From Streptomyces acidiscabies (lineage in GTDB: Bacteria > Actinomycetota > Actinomycetes > Streptomycetales > Streptomycetaceae), in the NCBI RefSeq assembly GCF_020010905.1, contig NZ_JAGJBY010000001.1:2438001-2502000 (forward strand): a DNA stretch of 64,000 bases. The letters run 5' to 3'. This document shows, piece by piece, positions 33,309-41,599 of this stretch. How positions within the stretch are numbered: position 1 is the first letter of the stretch; each line of letters opens with the position of its first letter. A program made the translations under genes and the position numbers. The notes beneath the pieces were generated by a model. That model did no database searches. It saw only the letters and a list, made by a program, of their open reading frames with translations, and was not told the origin of the DNA.

Positions 33309-36230
33309 CCCGGTGACCGGTACGGCGAGCAGCAGCCGGGCCGCCTGGCCCTCGTCCGGCAGCCGCAGCTCGGCCATCATCCGCCGCGCGTCGGTGAGCG
33401 CCGAGCGCGCGGCGTCCTGCTCGCCGAGGGCGAGCCGTACCCGGCCGAGGACCAGCAGCGCCTGCGCCAAGTTGCGGACGTCGCCCGCCCGTTCGCACAT
33501 CTCGACGGACCGCAGCACCTCCACCGCCGCCGACTCGGGGTGCCCGAGGGCCCGCAGCGAGTCCGCGAGCCGGAACCGGGCACAGGCCTCCCGGCTCGTC
33601 AGGCCCGCCTCCACCGCGACGGACAGGCAGCGCTCGTACCAGGACACGGCCGCCAGGTGGTCCTCCAGCGTGTGGTGCGCGAACCCGAGGACGTGGAACG
33701 CGTACGCCGCGCCCCCCGGGTTCGCGCACAGCAGCGCCGGGGTGTCGGCCAGCAGCCGTTCGCAGACGCCGATCGCCCGCGCCGGGTCGCCCGCATTGAC
33801 GTGCAGGAGCGCCGAGTTGAGGATCGTGGCGACCTCGCCGGTGGCGTGGCCGAGGCTGCGGGCCAGCACGATCGCCTCGTCGTAACAGGCGCCGGCCTCC
33901 TGGAACTCGCCCCTCAACTGGTGGGCCAGGCCCAGGTCGTTGAGGGCCTGGCGGAGGATCACGAGGTCCCCGGTGTGCCGGGTCAGGGCGACCGCGAGCG
34001 TGGAGTGCTCGACGGCCGCGGTGAGCCGGGCGCGGGCGAGGTGGATGTTGCCCCTGAGGAACCGCGCCCGCCCCTCGGTCCGTTCGTCCCCGGCCAGCAC
34101 CGCGGCCCGGGTCAGGGCGTCGAGCGTGCTGTTCCACGCCACGTGGCTCGTGTCACCCCAGTAGGCGCTCAGCGCGATCAGCAGGTCCGTCGCCGAGGGC
34201 AGCCACTCCCGGTGGTGGCACTCGCCGGGCCGCGCCTGCGCCCACTCCCGGGCGATCTGCGCCGCCACCGCGAGCGCCGTCGGCGCCTCCGCGACCGCCC
34301 ACGCCCGCGCCTGCCCGAGCCCGCCGAACCGCCGCCCCGGCATCCTGGCCGGCGTCAGGGCGTCCTCGATCGGATCGCCGGGCACCGCGTGCCGGAAGGC
34401 GTCCACCGCGGACGCCAGCAGCGAGTGCAGGAGCCGCCGGAACGGCTCGGCGTACGCGCTCGCCGGCAGCTTCTCCCGGGCGAACGTGCGCAGCAGGCTG
34501 TGGAACCGGTACCGGCCCGCCGACGGCGTCTCCAGGACCGCCGCGTCCACCAGCGACTCCAGGAACTCCTCCGCCTCCTCCTCGCCCGTGCCGAGCAGCG
34601 CCGACGCGCTCGCCAGCGACAGGTCCGGACTGCTCACGCAGGACAGCAGGCACAGCGCGTGCGCCTGGTCCGCGGGCAGTTGACGGAACGTCACGTCGAA
34701 GACGGCCGACACGGTCAGGTCGCCCGCCTTCAACTCGCTGAGCCTGCGCCGCTCGTCGGCGAGCCGCGCGGCCAGCGAGCGGATCGACCAGCGCGGCCGG
34801 GCCGCGAGCCGGGCCGCCACGATCCGTACGGCCAGCGGCAGGCAGGCGCACGACTCCATCAGCGCGGCGGCGGCCTCCGGCTCCGCGCGCACCCGTTCGG
34901 CGCCGATCGCGTGGGTCAGTAATTCGAGCGCCTCGTCGAGGTAGAACGCCTCCAACTCGACCTGGAGGGAGGCCGGGAGGCCGCCGAGCCGGGTCCGGCT
35001 CGTGATCAGCACCCCGCAGTGCGCGCTGCCCGGCAGCAGCGGCTGGACCTGCGCCGCGTCGCGCGCGTCGTCCAGCACGATCAGCACCCTGCGCCCGCTC
35101 AGCATCGTCCGCAGCAGCGCCGTACGCGCCTCCAGCGGCTCCGGCACGTCCTCGGGGCGCGCGCCGAGCGCCCGCAGGAAGCCCGTCAGGACGGTCTCCG
35201 GGGCGGCCATCGCGCCCAGGTCGGCGTACAACTGCCCGTCCGGGTACGCCTCGCGCACCCGGTGCGCCACGTGCAGCGCCAGCGAGGACTTGCCGACGCC
35301 GCCCATCCCGGCCAGCACGACCACCGGGAGCGTCGGCCGGCTCTCCGCGTTCATCGCCGAGGTGAGCGCCTGCGCGACATGCGCCCGCCCGATGAAGTCA
35401 GCGGGCTCCGGCGGCAGTTGGGCGGGCGGCAGCACGAGCACCCGGTCCGCCCGCTCGTCGGGGCTGTCGTGCGGGTTCGGTACGGAGTCCAGTTCGCCGC
35501 TGAGTATTCGGCGGTGTACGGCGGTGAGTTCGGCGCCGGGGTCGACCCCGAGTTCGTCGACGAGCAGCCGGCGCGCGTCGTGATAGGTCGTCAGCGCGTC
35601 GGCCCGGCGGCCGGATCCGGCCTGCGCCCGCATCAACAGGGCGTACAGTCGCTCCCGTAAGGGATAACGGCCGACCAGTTCCACCAACTCGGGAATGCAC
35701 AACTGCCCTTGGCCGAGTGCGATCACCGTGTGGAGGCGCTCTTCCTCAAGGGCGAGCCGGGTCTCGTCGATGCGGTCGCGCTGAAGTGCCGCGTACGGGC
35801 CGGGAATCCCGGCGAGAGGTTCCCCTTTCCACAGGCCGAGAGCGCGTTCCAAGGCGGTCAGGGCCTGATGCGGACCATGGGCGTCGAGCGCTTCCCGGCC
35901 GAGCCGTTCCGCCTCGTACCAGTCGATGTGTTCGTCCCGCACGACCAGCCGGTATCCGTCGCCGACCGAGACCAGAAACTCCGGGGACTTGCTGTTCGTT
36001 TCCAGAATCTTCCGCAGCCGCCAGGCATAGGTGCGCAGGGTCGTGAGCGCCGAGGCGGGGACCTCCTCGCCCCAGATCGCCTCCATCAGGTCCGCCGCCG
36101 ACGCGGTTCTCCCGCGACGCAGCAGGAGAGCGGTGAACAGGGCCTGCTGCTGGGGGTTTCCCAGGTCCAGGTCGGTCGCGTCGCGGCGTACTTCGAGCAG
36201 GCCGAGAAGGGACACATGGAGGACCGCCAC
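33300..36230 (-). CDS. AfsR/SARP-family transcriptional regulator
   Basis: A 976-residue regulator starting at GTG 36230. An N-terminal OmpR-type winged helix (about 1-95, VSLLGLLEVRRDATDLDLGN) is followed by the bacterial activation domain (about 96-245, IDWYEAERLGREALD). The NB-ARC ATPase has Walker A GMGGVGKSSLALHVAHR and Walker B RRVLIVLDDARD, and the C-terminus is a long TPR array. This is the AfsR architecture: ATP-dependent, often Ser/Thr-kinase controlled, activating secondary-metabolite genes. It is convergent with the methyltransferase gene (nine-base overlap) and divergent from a 60-aa secreted-peptide gene. Confidence 0.92.
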   Translation of the reverse strand: MAVLHVSLLGLLEVRRDATDLDLGNPQQQALFTALLLRRGRTASAADLMEAIWGEEVPASALTTLRTYAWRLRKILETNSKSPEFLVSVGDGYRLVVRDEHIDWYEAERLGREALDAHGPHQALTALERALGLWKGEPLAGIPGPYAALQRDRIDETRLALEEERLHTVIALGQGQLCIPELVELVGRYPLRERLYALLMRAQAGSGRRADALTTYHDARRLLVDELGVDPGAELTAVHRRILSGELDSVPNPHDSPDERADRVLVLPPAQLPPEPADFIGRAHVAQALTSAMNAESRPTLPVVVLAGMGGVGKSSLALHVAHRVREAYPDGQLYADLGAMAAPETVLTGFLRALGARPEDVPEPLEARTALLRTMLSGRRVLIVLDDARDAAQVQPLLPGSAHCGVLITSRTRLGGLPASLQVELEAFYLDEALELLTHAIGAERVRAEPEAAAALMESCACLPLAVRIVAARLAARPRWSIRSLAARLADERRRLSELKAGDLTVSAVFDVTFRQLPADQAHALCLLSCVSSPDLSLASASALLGTGEEEAEEFLESLVDAAVLETPSAGRYRFHSLLRTFAREKLPASAYAEPFRRLLHSLLASAVDAFRHAVPGDPIEDALTPARMPGRRFGGLGQARAWAVAEAPTALAVAAQIAREWAQARPGECHHREWLPSATDLLIALSAYWGDTSHVAWNSTLDALTRAAVLAGDERTEGRARFLRGNIHLARARLTAAVEHSTLAVALTRHTGDLVILRQALNDLGLAHQLRGEFQEAGACYDEAIVLARSLGHATGEVATILNSALLHVNAGDPARAIGVCERLLADTPALLCANPGGAAYAFHVLGFAHHTLEDHLAAVSWYERCLSVAVEAGLTSREACARFRLADSLRALGHPESAAVEVLRSVEMCERAGDVRNLAQALLVLGRVRLALGEQDAARSALTDARRMMAELRLPDEGQAARLLLAVPVTGSR

Positions 36231-36538
36231 CGGGTCACCTCTCTGGTCGAACCGAGCGCAGCGCGGGGCCATCCTAGCCGAGAACTTGCAGCTTCAAGCA
36301 GCCGCAGCTGGACGTTTTCATTTTCTGAACGCCATTGACCGTGGGATTACCGCCGGGCGGACGGATTGTGGGACGCATGAACACATGAACACCTTCTGCT
36401 CGGAATCCCGAGGTGCGGGGTGAATTGCCCGGACTGTGGCGCGCGTCGATCTCCCGTCCATCGTCCGCTGATCCTCCACTGACGGGCTCCGGCCAGAGTG
36501 TTCCCGACAGCCGGATCTTGAACGATGGGAATACCCGA
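36231..36538. promoter_or_regulatory. divergent intergenic region of the AfsR-like gene
   Basis: About 300 bases of relatively AT-rich DNA with no credible gene. It contains a tandem ATGAACAC-ATGAACAC at 36377-36392, reminiscent of SARP direct-repeat sites although the 8-bp spacing is shorter than the usual 11, and an imperfect GCAGCTT/AAGCAGCCGCAGCTG cluster near 36287-36312. It must include the promoters for both flanking genes. Confidence 0.35.
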
Positions 36539-36721
36539 ATGCCCTACCAGACAATCGAGTCGAAGAACATGCTGCTTCGCGCCGTCGTACTCGCGGCCCT
36601 CTTCGCGGTGGCCCTCGCTGTCGCCCTCGGTGCGGCCGGAACCACTCACTCGGCCGTCCGTGCCGGTGACGTTTCCGAAGCCGTCGTATACACGCCCGAC
36701 TGGAACAGCACCGGTTCCTGA
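36539..36721 (+). CDS. 60-aa secreted or membrane peptide next to the AfsR-like regulator
   Basis: A short frame starting at ATG 36539. Residues 1-10 are hydrophilic, residues 11-31 a strongly hydrophobic helix (MLLRAVVLAALFAVALAVAL), then AAGTTHSAV resembles a signal-peptidase site, leaving a roughly 20-residue acidic tail containing AGDVSEAVVYTPDWNSTGS. ATG 36569 (Met11) would also give a classical signal peptide. No Cys is present. The family is not recognised; possible roles are a signalling peptide or a small membrane subunit. Confidence 0.5.
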   Translation: MPYQTIESKNMLLRAVVLAALFAVALAVALGAAGTTHSAVRAGDVSEAVVYTPDWNSTGS

Positions 36722-36889
36722 AATACCGGACGGGGGGTTCCAGTTGCAGCGCAGTGAATTAACACGTCCATGGGGATCCGCAACCAAATGCACCGAAAAG
36801 GATCCTCATGGACGTGTGAATATGTCGGCGGCAAAAGAGTGGCGAGTTTCTGTGCGCTTTCTGTGCGCGGCGCCGTCGGTCCCGGCGGG

Positions 36890-37891
36890 TCAGCCGCGCC
36901 CGGTGCGGCGAAATGCCCGGTCGACCGCCCATGCATCCGCCACCGGGCCGATATGACGCAGCTTGTCAGGATTGATGGTCAACCGGATCGCCGCGATCCG
37001 GTCACCTTCGACGTCCAGCCCCATGGTGTGCAGGACCCTCCCCCCGGCGTCCCGGAAGACCGCGCCGGGGCCGCCGTTCAGGGTGCGGGGCTCGGCCGTC
37101 ACACCGATCCCGGCCATCCTCGGGAAGACGGCGCCGAACAGGCGGGACACGGGCACCGCGCCCTCGACCGGGCGGGCGAGCCGGGGCGCCTTGCCGCCGC
37201 TGTCGCTCAGCACGGTCACGCCGTCCGCCAACAGCCCTCGCAGGCCCAGGACATCGCCCTCGCGCAGCGCCTCGAAGAAACGCGCCGCGAGTTCGTCGCG
37301 TGCGGTGCGGGTCGTCGTGAAGCGCGGGCGGTCCGCCGACATGTGCCGCCGGGCGCGTACGGCGAGTTGACGGCACGCCGGCTCCGATCGGCCCACCGCC
37401 TCGGCGACTTCGGGGAACGGGAAGTCGAAGACCTCCCTCAGCACGAACACGGCGCGCTCCAGCGGGGTCAGCCGTTCCAGGAGCAGCAGCGCGGCCAGCG
37501 ACACGGAGTCGGCCAACTCCGCCGCCCGCGCCGGGTCTTCGTACGGGTCCGTGAGCAGGGGCTCGGGGAGCCAGGGGCCGACGTACGCCTCTCTGCGGAC
37601 GCGGGCCGAGCGCAGGACGTCGATCGCGACGCGGGTGACCGTGGTGGACAGGAACGCCCTCGCGGAGCGGGGTTCGGCGGGGGTGGCGTCGTAGCGCAGC
37701 CAGGTCTCCTGGACGGCGTCCTCGGCTTCGGTGACCGTGCCGAGGACGCGGTAGGCGATCGAGAAGAGGAGGGGGCGCAACTCCTGGAACTCGGCGGCTT
37801 TTTGGGTGCGCGCGGGGTTTTCCGGGCTCGCGCTGTTTTCCGGCCTCGCGCCGCTCTCCCCGCGTGCCCCGTTCTCCGCTCCCGCGCTCAA
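36890..37891 (-). CDS. ECF sigma factor, ECF41 group, TTG start
   Basis: A 333-residue sigma factor. The sigma2 region (FSIAYRVLGTVTEAEDAVQETWLRY) and sigma4 region (LTPLERAVFVLREVFDFPFPEVAEAVGRSEPACRQLAVRAR) are followed by a SnoaL-like C-terminal extension. The ECF41 hallmarks WLPEPL (between sigma2 and sigma4) and NPDKL (near the end) are both present; the extension is known to modulate activity in place of an anti-sigma factor. TTG 37891 was chosen because GAGGGGG lies five bases upstream. It is 11 bp downstream of the DoxX gene, and the operon has a consensus-matching ECF41 promoter. Confidence 0.92.
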   Translation of the reverse strand: MSAGAENGARGESGARPENSASPENPARTQKAAEFQELRPLLFSIAYRVLGTVTEAEDAVQETWLRYDATPAEPRSARAFLSTTVTRVAIDVLRSARVRREAYVGPWLPEPLLTDPYEDPARAAELADSVSLAALLLLERLTPLERAVFVLREVFDFPFPEVAEAVGRSEPACRQLAVRARRHMSADRPRFTTTRTARDELAARFFEALREGDVLGLRGLLADGVTVLSDSGGKAPRLARPVEGAVPVSRLFGAVFPRMAGIGVTAEPRTLNGGPGAVFRDAGGRVLHTMGLDVEGDRIAAIRLTINPDKLRHIGPVADAWAVDRAFRRTGRG

Positions 37892-37902
37892 CTGCGTCCC
37901 CC

Positions 37903-38286
37903 TCAGCCGCTGAACGGCGCGGGGCCGAACCGTCCCCACGCCACGAACGCCGCGAGCGCGAGGTAGACCAGGTTCAGGGCGACCAGCGCGGACTCGCCAC
38001 GGCGTCCGTGGGTGATCATCGCGCCGACCATGAGGAGAGTCCAGCAGACGGCGGTCACTGGGACCAGCGCCGGCGCCGTGTCCAGCGCGGCCGGCAGCAA
38101 CAGGCCCGCCGCGGCGAGGAGTTCGAGGATGCCGAGGGACTTCACGAAGGCGGTGCTCGCGTCCCCGGTCCAGCCCCCGCCGTGCGCGACGGCGAGCTTC
38201 TCCCGGGGCACGAACGTCTTCGTGACACCCCCAGCGAGCGCCACGAACGCGAGCAGTCCGGCCGAGATCCACAGCGCGAGGTCCAT
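37903..38286 (-). CDS. DoxX-family membrane protein
   Basis: A 127-residue protein with four hydrophobic segments (about 4-22, 50-68, 72-94, 100-118), starting at ATG 38286 behind GGAGGAGAAG. It shows the DoxX-like pattern (GGVTKTFVPREKL, SLGILELLAAAGLLLPA). ECF41 sigma factors are typically encoded with a carboxymuconolactone decarboxylase, oxidoreductase or DoxX protein that is their main regulatory target, which fits this operon. The biochemical function is unknown. Confidence 0.85.
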   Translation of the reverse strand: MDLALWISAGLLAFVALAGGVTKTFVPREKLAVAHGGGWTGDASTAFVKSLGILELLAAAGLLLPAALDTAPALVPVTAVCWTLLMVGAMITHGRRGESALVALNLVYLALAAFVAWGRFGPAPFSG

Positions 38287-38325
38287 CGTCTTCTCCTCCG
38301 TAAGGAAAGTGTTCCGTTCCCTACG

Positions 38326-38352
38326 GACGAGACAGGACCCCGCGCTGTGACA
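38326..38352 (-). promoter_or_regulatory. ECF41-type promoter of the DoxX-sigma operon
   Basis: On the minus strand a -35 TGTCACA (38346-38352) and a -10 CGTC (38326-38329) are separated by exactly 16 bases, the published ECF41 consensus (TGTCACA-N16-CGTC). It lies 40 bp upstream of the DoxX ATG. The operon is therefore very likely autoregulated by its own sigma factor. Confidence 0.85.
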
Positions 38353-38367
38353 TCTCCCGGCGAAAGA

Positions 38368-39012
38368 TCAGCAGCTGGCGAGGTAGCTCGTCAGCGCGGA
38401 CTTCTCGGCGGTGTCGACGGACAGGTCGTAGTAGTACTTCACCTGCACCCACGCGCGGACGTACGTGCAGCGGTACGAGGTGACCGACGGCATCCAGGTC
38501 GCCGGGTCCTGGTCGCTCTTGGCCTGGTTGACGTTGTCGGTGACCGCGATGAGCTGCGGCCGGGTGAGGTCGTTGGCGAACGCCTGCCGCTGCGCGGTCG
38601 TCCAGGCGCTCGCGCCGGAGTCCCACGCCTCGGCCAGCGGTACGAGGTGGTCGATGTCGAGGTCGGACGCGGCCGTCCAGGTAGCCCCGTCGTAGGGGGA
38701 GTACCAGCTGCCGCTCGTGGACGCGCAGGCGGAGTCGGTGACGACGCCCGACCCGTCCCTCTTGAGTACGGTCTCCCGCGTGTTGCAGGTACCGGAGATG
38801 GTGATCCAGTGCGGGAACAGGTCCCGGTCGTAGCCCGTCCGGTTCTCGGTGGCCACGGTGAGCTGGGACAGGTAGCTGCGGGCGGTGGCGCCGCTGACGG
38901 GCGTGGGGAGCGCGGCGGACGCGGTCGGGCCGTTGAGGACGCCGACGGAGGCTATGAGTCCGGTGAGGGCGGCGAGTATGCTGAGCCGTCCACGCGCGTA
39001 GAACTTTCGCAT
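38368..39012 (-). CDS. secreted HNH-family nuclease (GmrSD/DUF1524-like)
   Basis: A 214-residue protein starting at ATG 39012 behind GGGAG, with a signal peptide (hydrophobic residues 10-32, cleavage near TASAA). The catalytic region is ASDLDIDHLVPLAEAWDSGA, followed by NDLTRPQLIAVTDNVNQAKSD and DPATWMP, the DHxxP...N...K arrangement of His-Me finger (HNH) nucleases. Four Cys in the mature protein may form disulfides. Small secreted nucleases of this type are common in Streptomyces and probably degrade environmental DNA. Confidence 0.88.
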   Translation of the reverse strand: MRKFYARGRLSILAALTGLIASVGVLNGPTASAALPTPVSGATARSYLSQLTVATENRTGYDRDLFPHWITISGTCNTRETVLKRDGSGVVTDSACASTSGSWYSPYDGATWTAASDLDIDHLVPLAEAWDSGASAWTTAQRQAFANDLTRPQLIAVTDNVNQAKSDQDPATWMPSVTSYRCTYVRAWVQVKYYYDLSVDTAEKSALTSYLASC

Positions 39013-39220
39013 GCGAACTCCCGTGGGGTGTGGGGGCGTTGGAGTGGGGGGCGATGGAATGCTCGCGGGGGTGTGTTGCGGTGAGGTGTGCGAACGGTAA
39101 GAAGTTAGTGACGCGAACATGACAAGACAAGGTCTGCGGCGAAGAGGGAGGCGGCGGACCCGGTGAAGAAGGCGGGGGGACTTTCGTCCCTACGTCGATG
39201 TCGGTGGCGTCGCGTACGAT

Positions 39221-39346
39221 GGACGGCGCAGAAGGGGAGTAGCTCTTCGCCGGACCGTCGACATACTGCTCAGCTCGTCTGAGCCGGCGCCCGGAGGCGG
39301 GGTTCGAGTACCCGCCAGCGAGACCTTCGGCAAGCAGTGCACGTCC
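39221..39346 (+). ncRNA. yybP-ykoY manganese riboswitch
   Basis: The two conserved blocks are present in order: AGAAGGGGAGTAGC (39230-39243) and GCGAGACCTTCGGC (39318-39331). An outer P1 stem pairs GGACG (39221 onward) with CGTCC near 39346, and variable hairpins, including CAGCTCGTCTGAGC, lie between. The switch binds Mn2+. It is followed 97 bases later by a TMEM165/GDT1-type gene, the usual target. Confidence 0.85.
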
Positions 39347-39442
39347 GTGTCGTACGACGCGGGCTCTTCGTGTGCTGTCCTGCCGAGGTGTCCTGAAGGC
39401 TCAGCGCTCTCGGTGGGGCGGCCCCTACCGATTGAGGAACCC

Positions 39443-40024
39443 TTGATCAGCATCAGCGTGACGGCGCTCGTCTTCGGCGTCGTCTTCCTCGCGGAGCTGC
39501 CGGACAAGACGGCGCTCGCGGGGCTCGTGCTCGGGACGCGCTACCGGGCGTCGTACGTGTTCGCCGGGGTCGCCGCGGCGTTCCTCGTGCACGTCGTCCT
39601 CGCGGTCGCGGCGGGCAGCGTCCTCACGCTCCTCCCGCAGCAGCTCGTCCACGCCCTCACCGGCGTCCTCTTCCTCGGCGGCGCCGCGATGCTGCTCCTC
39701 AAGAAGGACGAGGACGAGGAGGAGGTCCGCCGCCCCGAGGACCAGTCCTTCCTCAAGGTCGCGGGCGCGGGCTTCATGCTCATCCTGGTCGCCGAGTTCG
39801 GTGACCTGACGCAGCTCATGACGGCGAACCTCGCGGCCCGCTACGACGACCCCCTCTCGGTCGGCCTCGGCGCGGTGCTCGCGCTGTGGGCGGTCGCGGG
39901 GCTGGGGATCGTCGGGGGGAAGGCGCTGATGAAGAGGGTGCCGTTGAGTCTGATCACGAAGGTTGCGGCGGTGTTGATGCTGGGGCTGGGGGTGTGGAGT
40001 CTTTGGGAGGCGGTTGCGGGCTGA
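39443..40024 (+). CDS. TMEM165/GDT1-family Mn2+/Ca2+ transporter, TTG start
   Basis: A 193-residue, six-helix protein of the UPF0016 family. Both signature motifs are present: FLAELPDKTALAGLVLGTRY (E-x-P-D-K-T) near residue 14 and LVAEFGDLTQLMTANLAARY (E-x-G-D-x-[TS]) near residue 115, separated by an acidic cytosolic loop (KKDEDEEEVRRPED). TTG 39443 was chosen because GAGGAAC lies just upstream and it gives a normal family length. The upstream manganese riboswitch implies induction by Mn2+ and a role in Mn2+ export. Confidence 0.88.
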   Translation: MISISVTALVFGVVFLAELPDKTALAGLVLGTRYRASYVFAGVAAAFLVHVVLAVAAGSVLTLLPQQLVHALTGVLFLGGAAMLLLKKDEDEEEVRRPEDQSFLKVAGAGFMLILVAEFGDLTQLMTANLAARYDDPLSVGLGAVLALWAVAGLGIVGGKALMKRVPLSLITKVAAVLMLGLGVWSLWEAVAG

Positions 40025-40164
40025 GGGTGGGGGCGGTGGGTTGAGTGGCGGGGCGGGGGTGGGTTCGGTGGGGCTGGGGGGTGTTTCGCTCGCCCGCATC
40101 GGGGGGATTGCCCGCAGCCGGGTGGGCGGTGGGGGCGGGTGCGGCTCGGTACGAGGTGCAGTGC

Positions 40165-40735
40165 GGCGGGGTGTGGGCCGCGACCCGGATCGCGATCGCC
40201 GTCCCGGACTGGCGTGCCTCCGGTGACGCTGGTCCGGGTTGTGGCCCGGGGGCTCGGCGGCTTGATCGGCCGCGTCACTCGACGGGACGCCGTCGCGTGG
40301 TGCGGCGTGGTGCCGGGGTCCGGTGCGGCCATCGCCGGTCCGGCCCGGCGGGCCTCGGCTTGTGCCTCCGGCGAGGGTGGTCCGGGTCGTGCCCCGGGGG
40401 CCTGGCGGTTTGACCGGCCGCGCCGCCCGGCGGGACGCCGTCGCGTGGTGCGGCGTGGTGCGGGCTGCGCCCCGGATCGCCATCGCCGCTCCGCCCCGTT
40501 CCGGTGGGCCTCGGTGCGGGCCTCCGGCGGCTGGTCCGGGTCGTGGCCTGGTGGCCCGGCGGTTTGACCGGCCGCGCCACCCGGCGGGATGCCGTCGCGT
40601 GGTGCGGGCTGCGCCCCGGATCGCCATCGCCGTCCCAGCCCAGCGGGCCTCGGCGCAGGCCTCCGGCCACGGTGGTCCAGGCCGCCCCCCGAGGTCCCGG
40701 CAGCTTGACCAGCCCCGCCACCCGACGGGACGTCC
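40165..40735. repeat. about four diverged tandem units of 140-154 bp
   Basis: The marker CGGGACGCCGTCGCGTGGTG or a clear variant recurs at about 40282, 40430, 40584 and (partly) 40724, and shared flanks such as TGACCGGCCGCGCC and CCCCGGATCGCCATCGCCG repeat with it. Spacings of about 148, 154 and 140 bp are not multiples of three, so no reading frame is conserved. The 880-bp gap between the TMEM165-type gene and the HAD gene holds no other recognisable feature. Confidence 0.75.
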
Positions 40736-40906
40736 CCCCGCCGAACATCCCGTAAGCCCCCCTGAACAACCGGTGAAGTTTCCGGCAGGAGCTGGCGGGG
40801 ACGGCGTTCGTTTTGTACCGTGGGTGAACAAAGTGGTTCCCGCTCGTTTTCCCTGACCGGCGGGCGGGGCCACCTTGGTCTCTGAAACCGGGTGTCTGGA
40901 GTGCGC

Positions 40907-41581
40907 ATGTCGGTCGCCGAGCCTGTTGTCATCGACGCTCGTGCTCTTCTGCTCGACATGGACGGAACGCTCGTCAACTCGGACGCGGTGGTGGAGCGGA
41001 TCTGGCGCCGCTGGGCCGAGACGCACGGACTGGACGGCGACGAGGTCATGCAGGTCGTCCACGGCCGCCAGGGCCACGCCTCCATGGCCGTACTCCTCCC
41101 CGACCGCCCCGTCGAACAGAACCTCGCGGACAACGCGCGGATGCTCGCGCAGGAGACCGCCGACACGGACGGCGTCGTACCGATCCCCGGCGCCCCAGAC
41201 TTCCTCACCGCCCTCGCCGGCGTCCCGCACGCGCTCGTCACCTCCGCGGACGTCCCCCTCTCCACCGCCCGCATGGCCGCCGCCGGCCTCCCGCTGCCCG
41301 CCCTGCGCATCACCGCCGAGTCCGTCGGCGCCAGCAAGCCCGACCCCGAGGGCTTCCTGAAGGCGGCGGCGGAACTGGGCATCGCCCCCGCCGACTGCGT
41401 CGTCTTCGAGGACTCCGGCGCGGGCATCCAGGCGGGCAAGGCGGCCGGAATGCGCGTAGTGGGCGTGGGCGAACGGGCCGCCGCACACCCCGCGGACGTC
41501 GTCGTCCGGGACCTGCGCGAGATCGCGGTGGAGGTCACGGCGGACGGGGTACGACTGCATGTGCGGGGCGCGAGGGCCTGA
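40907..41581 (+). CDS. HAD-IA sugar/glycerol-phosphate phosphatase
   Basis: A 224-residue cytosolic phosphatase starting at ATG 40907 behind GGAG. Motif I DMDGTLVNSDA (Asp17, Asp19), a helical cap, motif II VTSADV, motif III ASKPDPEGF (Lys), and motif IV VVFEDSGAGIQAGKAAGM match the YfbT/Gpp-type sugar-phosphatase branch. It stands alone between two repeat arrays, so the substrate cannot be inferred from neighbours; a housekeeping sugar-phosphate detoxification role is plausible. Confidence 0.88.
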   Translation: MSVAEPVVIDARALLLDMDGTLVNSDAVVERIWRRWAETHGLDGDEVMQVVHGRQGHASMAVLLPDRPVEQNLADNARMLAQETADTDGVVPIPGAPDFLTALAGVPHALVTSADVPLSTARMAAAGLPLPALRITAESVGASKPDPEGFLKAAAELGIAPADCVVFEDSGAGIQAGKAAGMRVVGVGERAAAHPADVVVRDLREIAVEVTADGVRLHVRGARA

Positions 41582-41599
41582 GGCGGGGACCATACGTAC

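Noticed and set aside
36377..36392. SARP binding site (ATGAACAC tandem)
   Set aside because: SARP sites normally repeat every 11 bp near a -35 box; this 8-bp tandem does not match well, so it is only mentioned within the intergenic region.
40014..40856. Several 80-180-codon frames between the TMEM165-type and HAD genes
   Set aside because: All derive from the diverged tandem repeat, change frame between units, lack ribosome-binding sites and show no protein motif.
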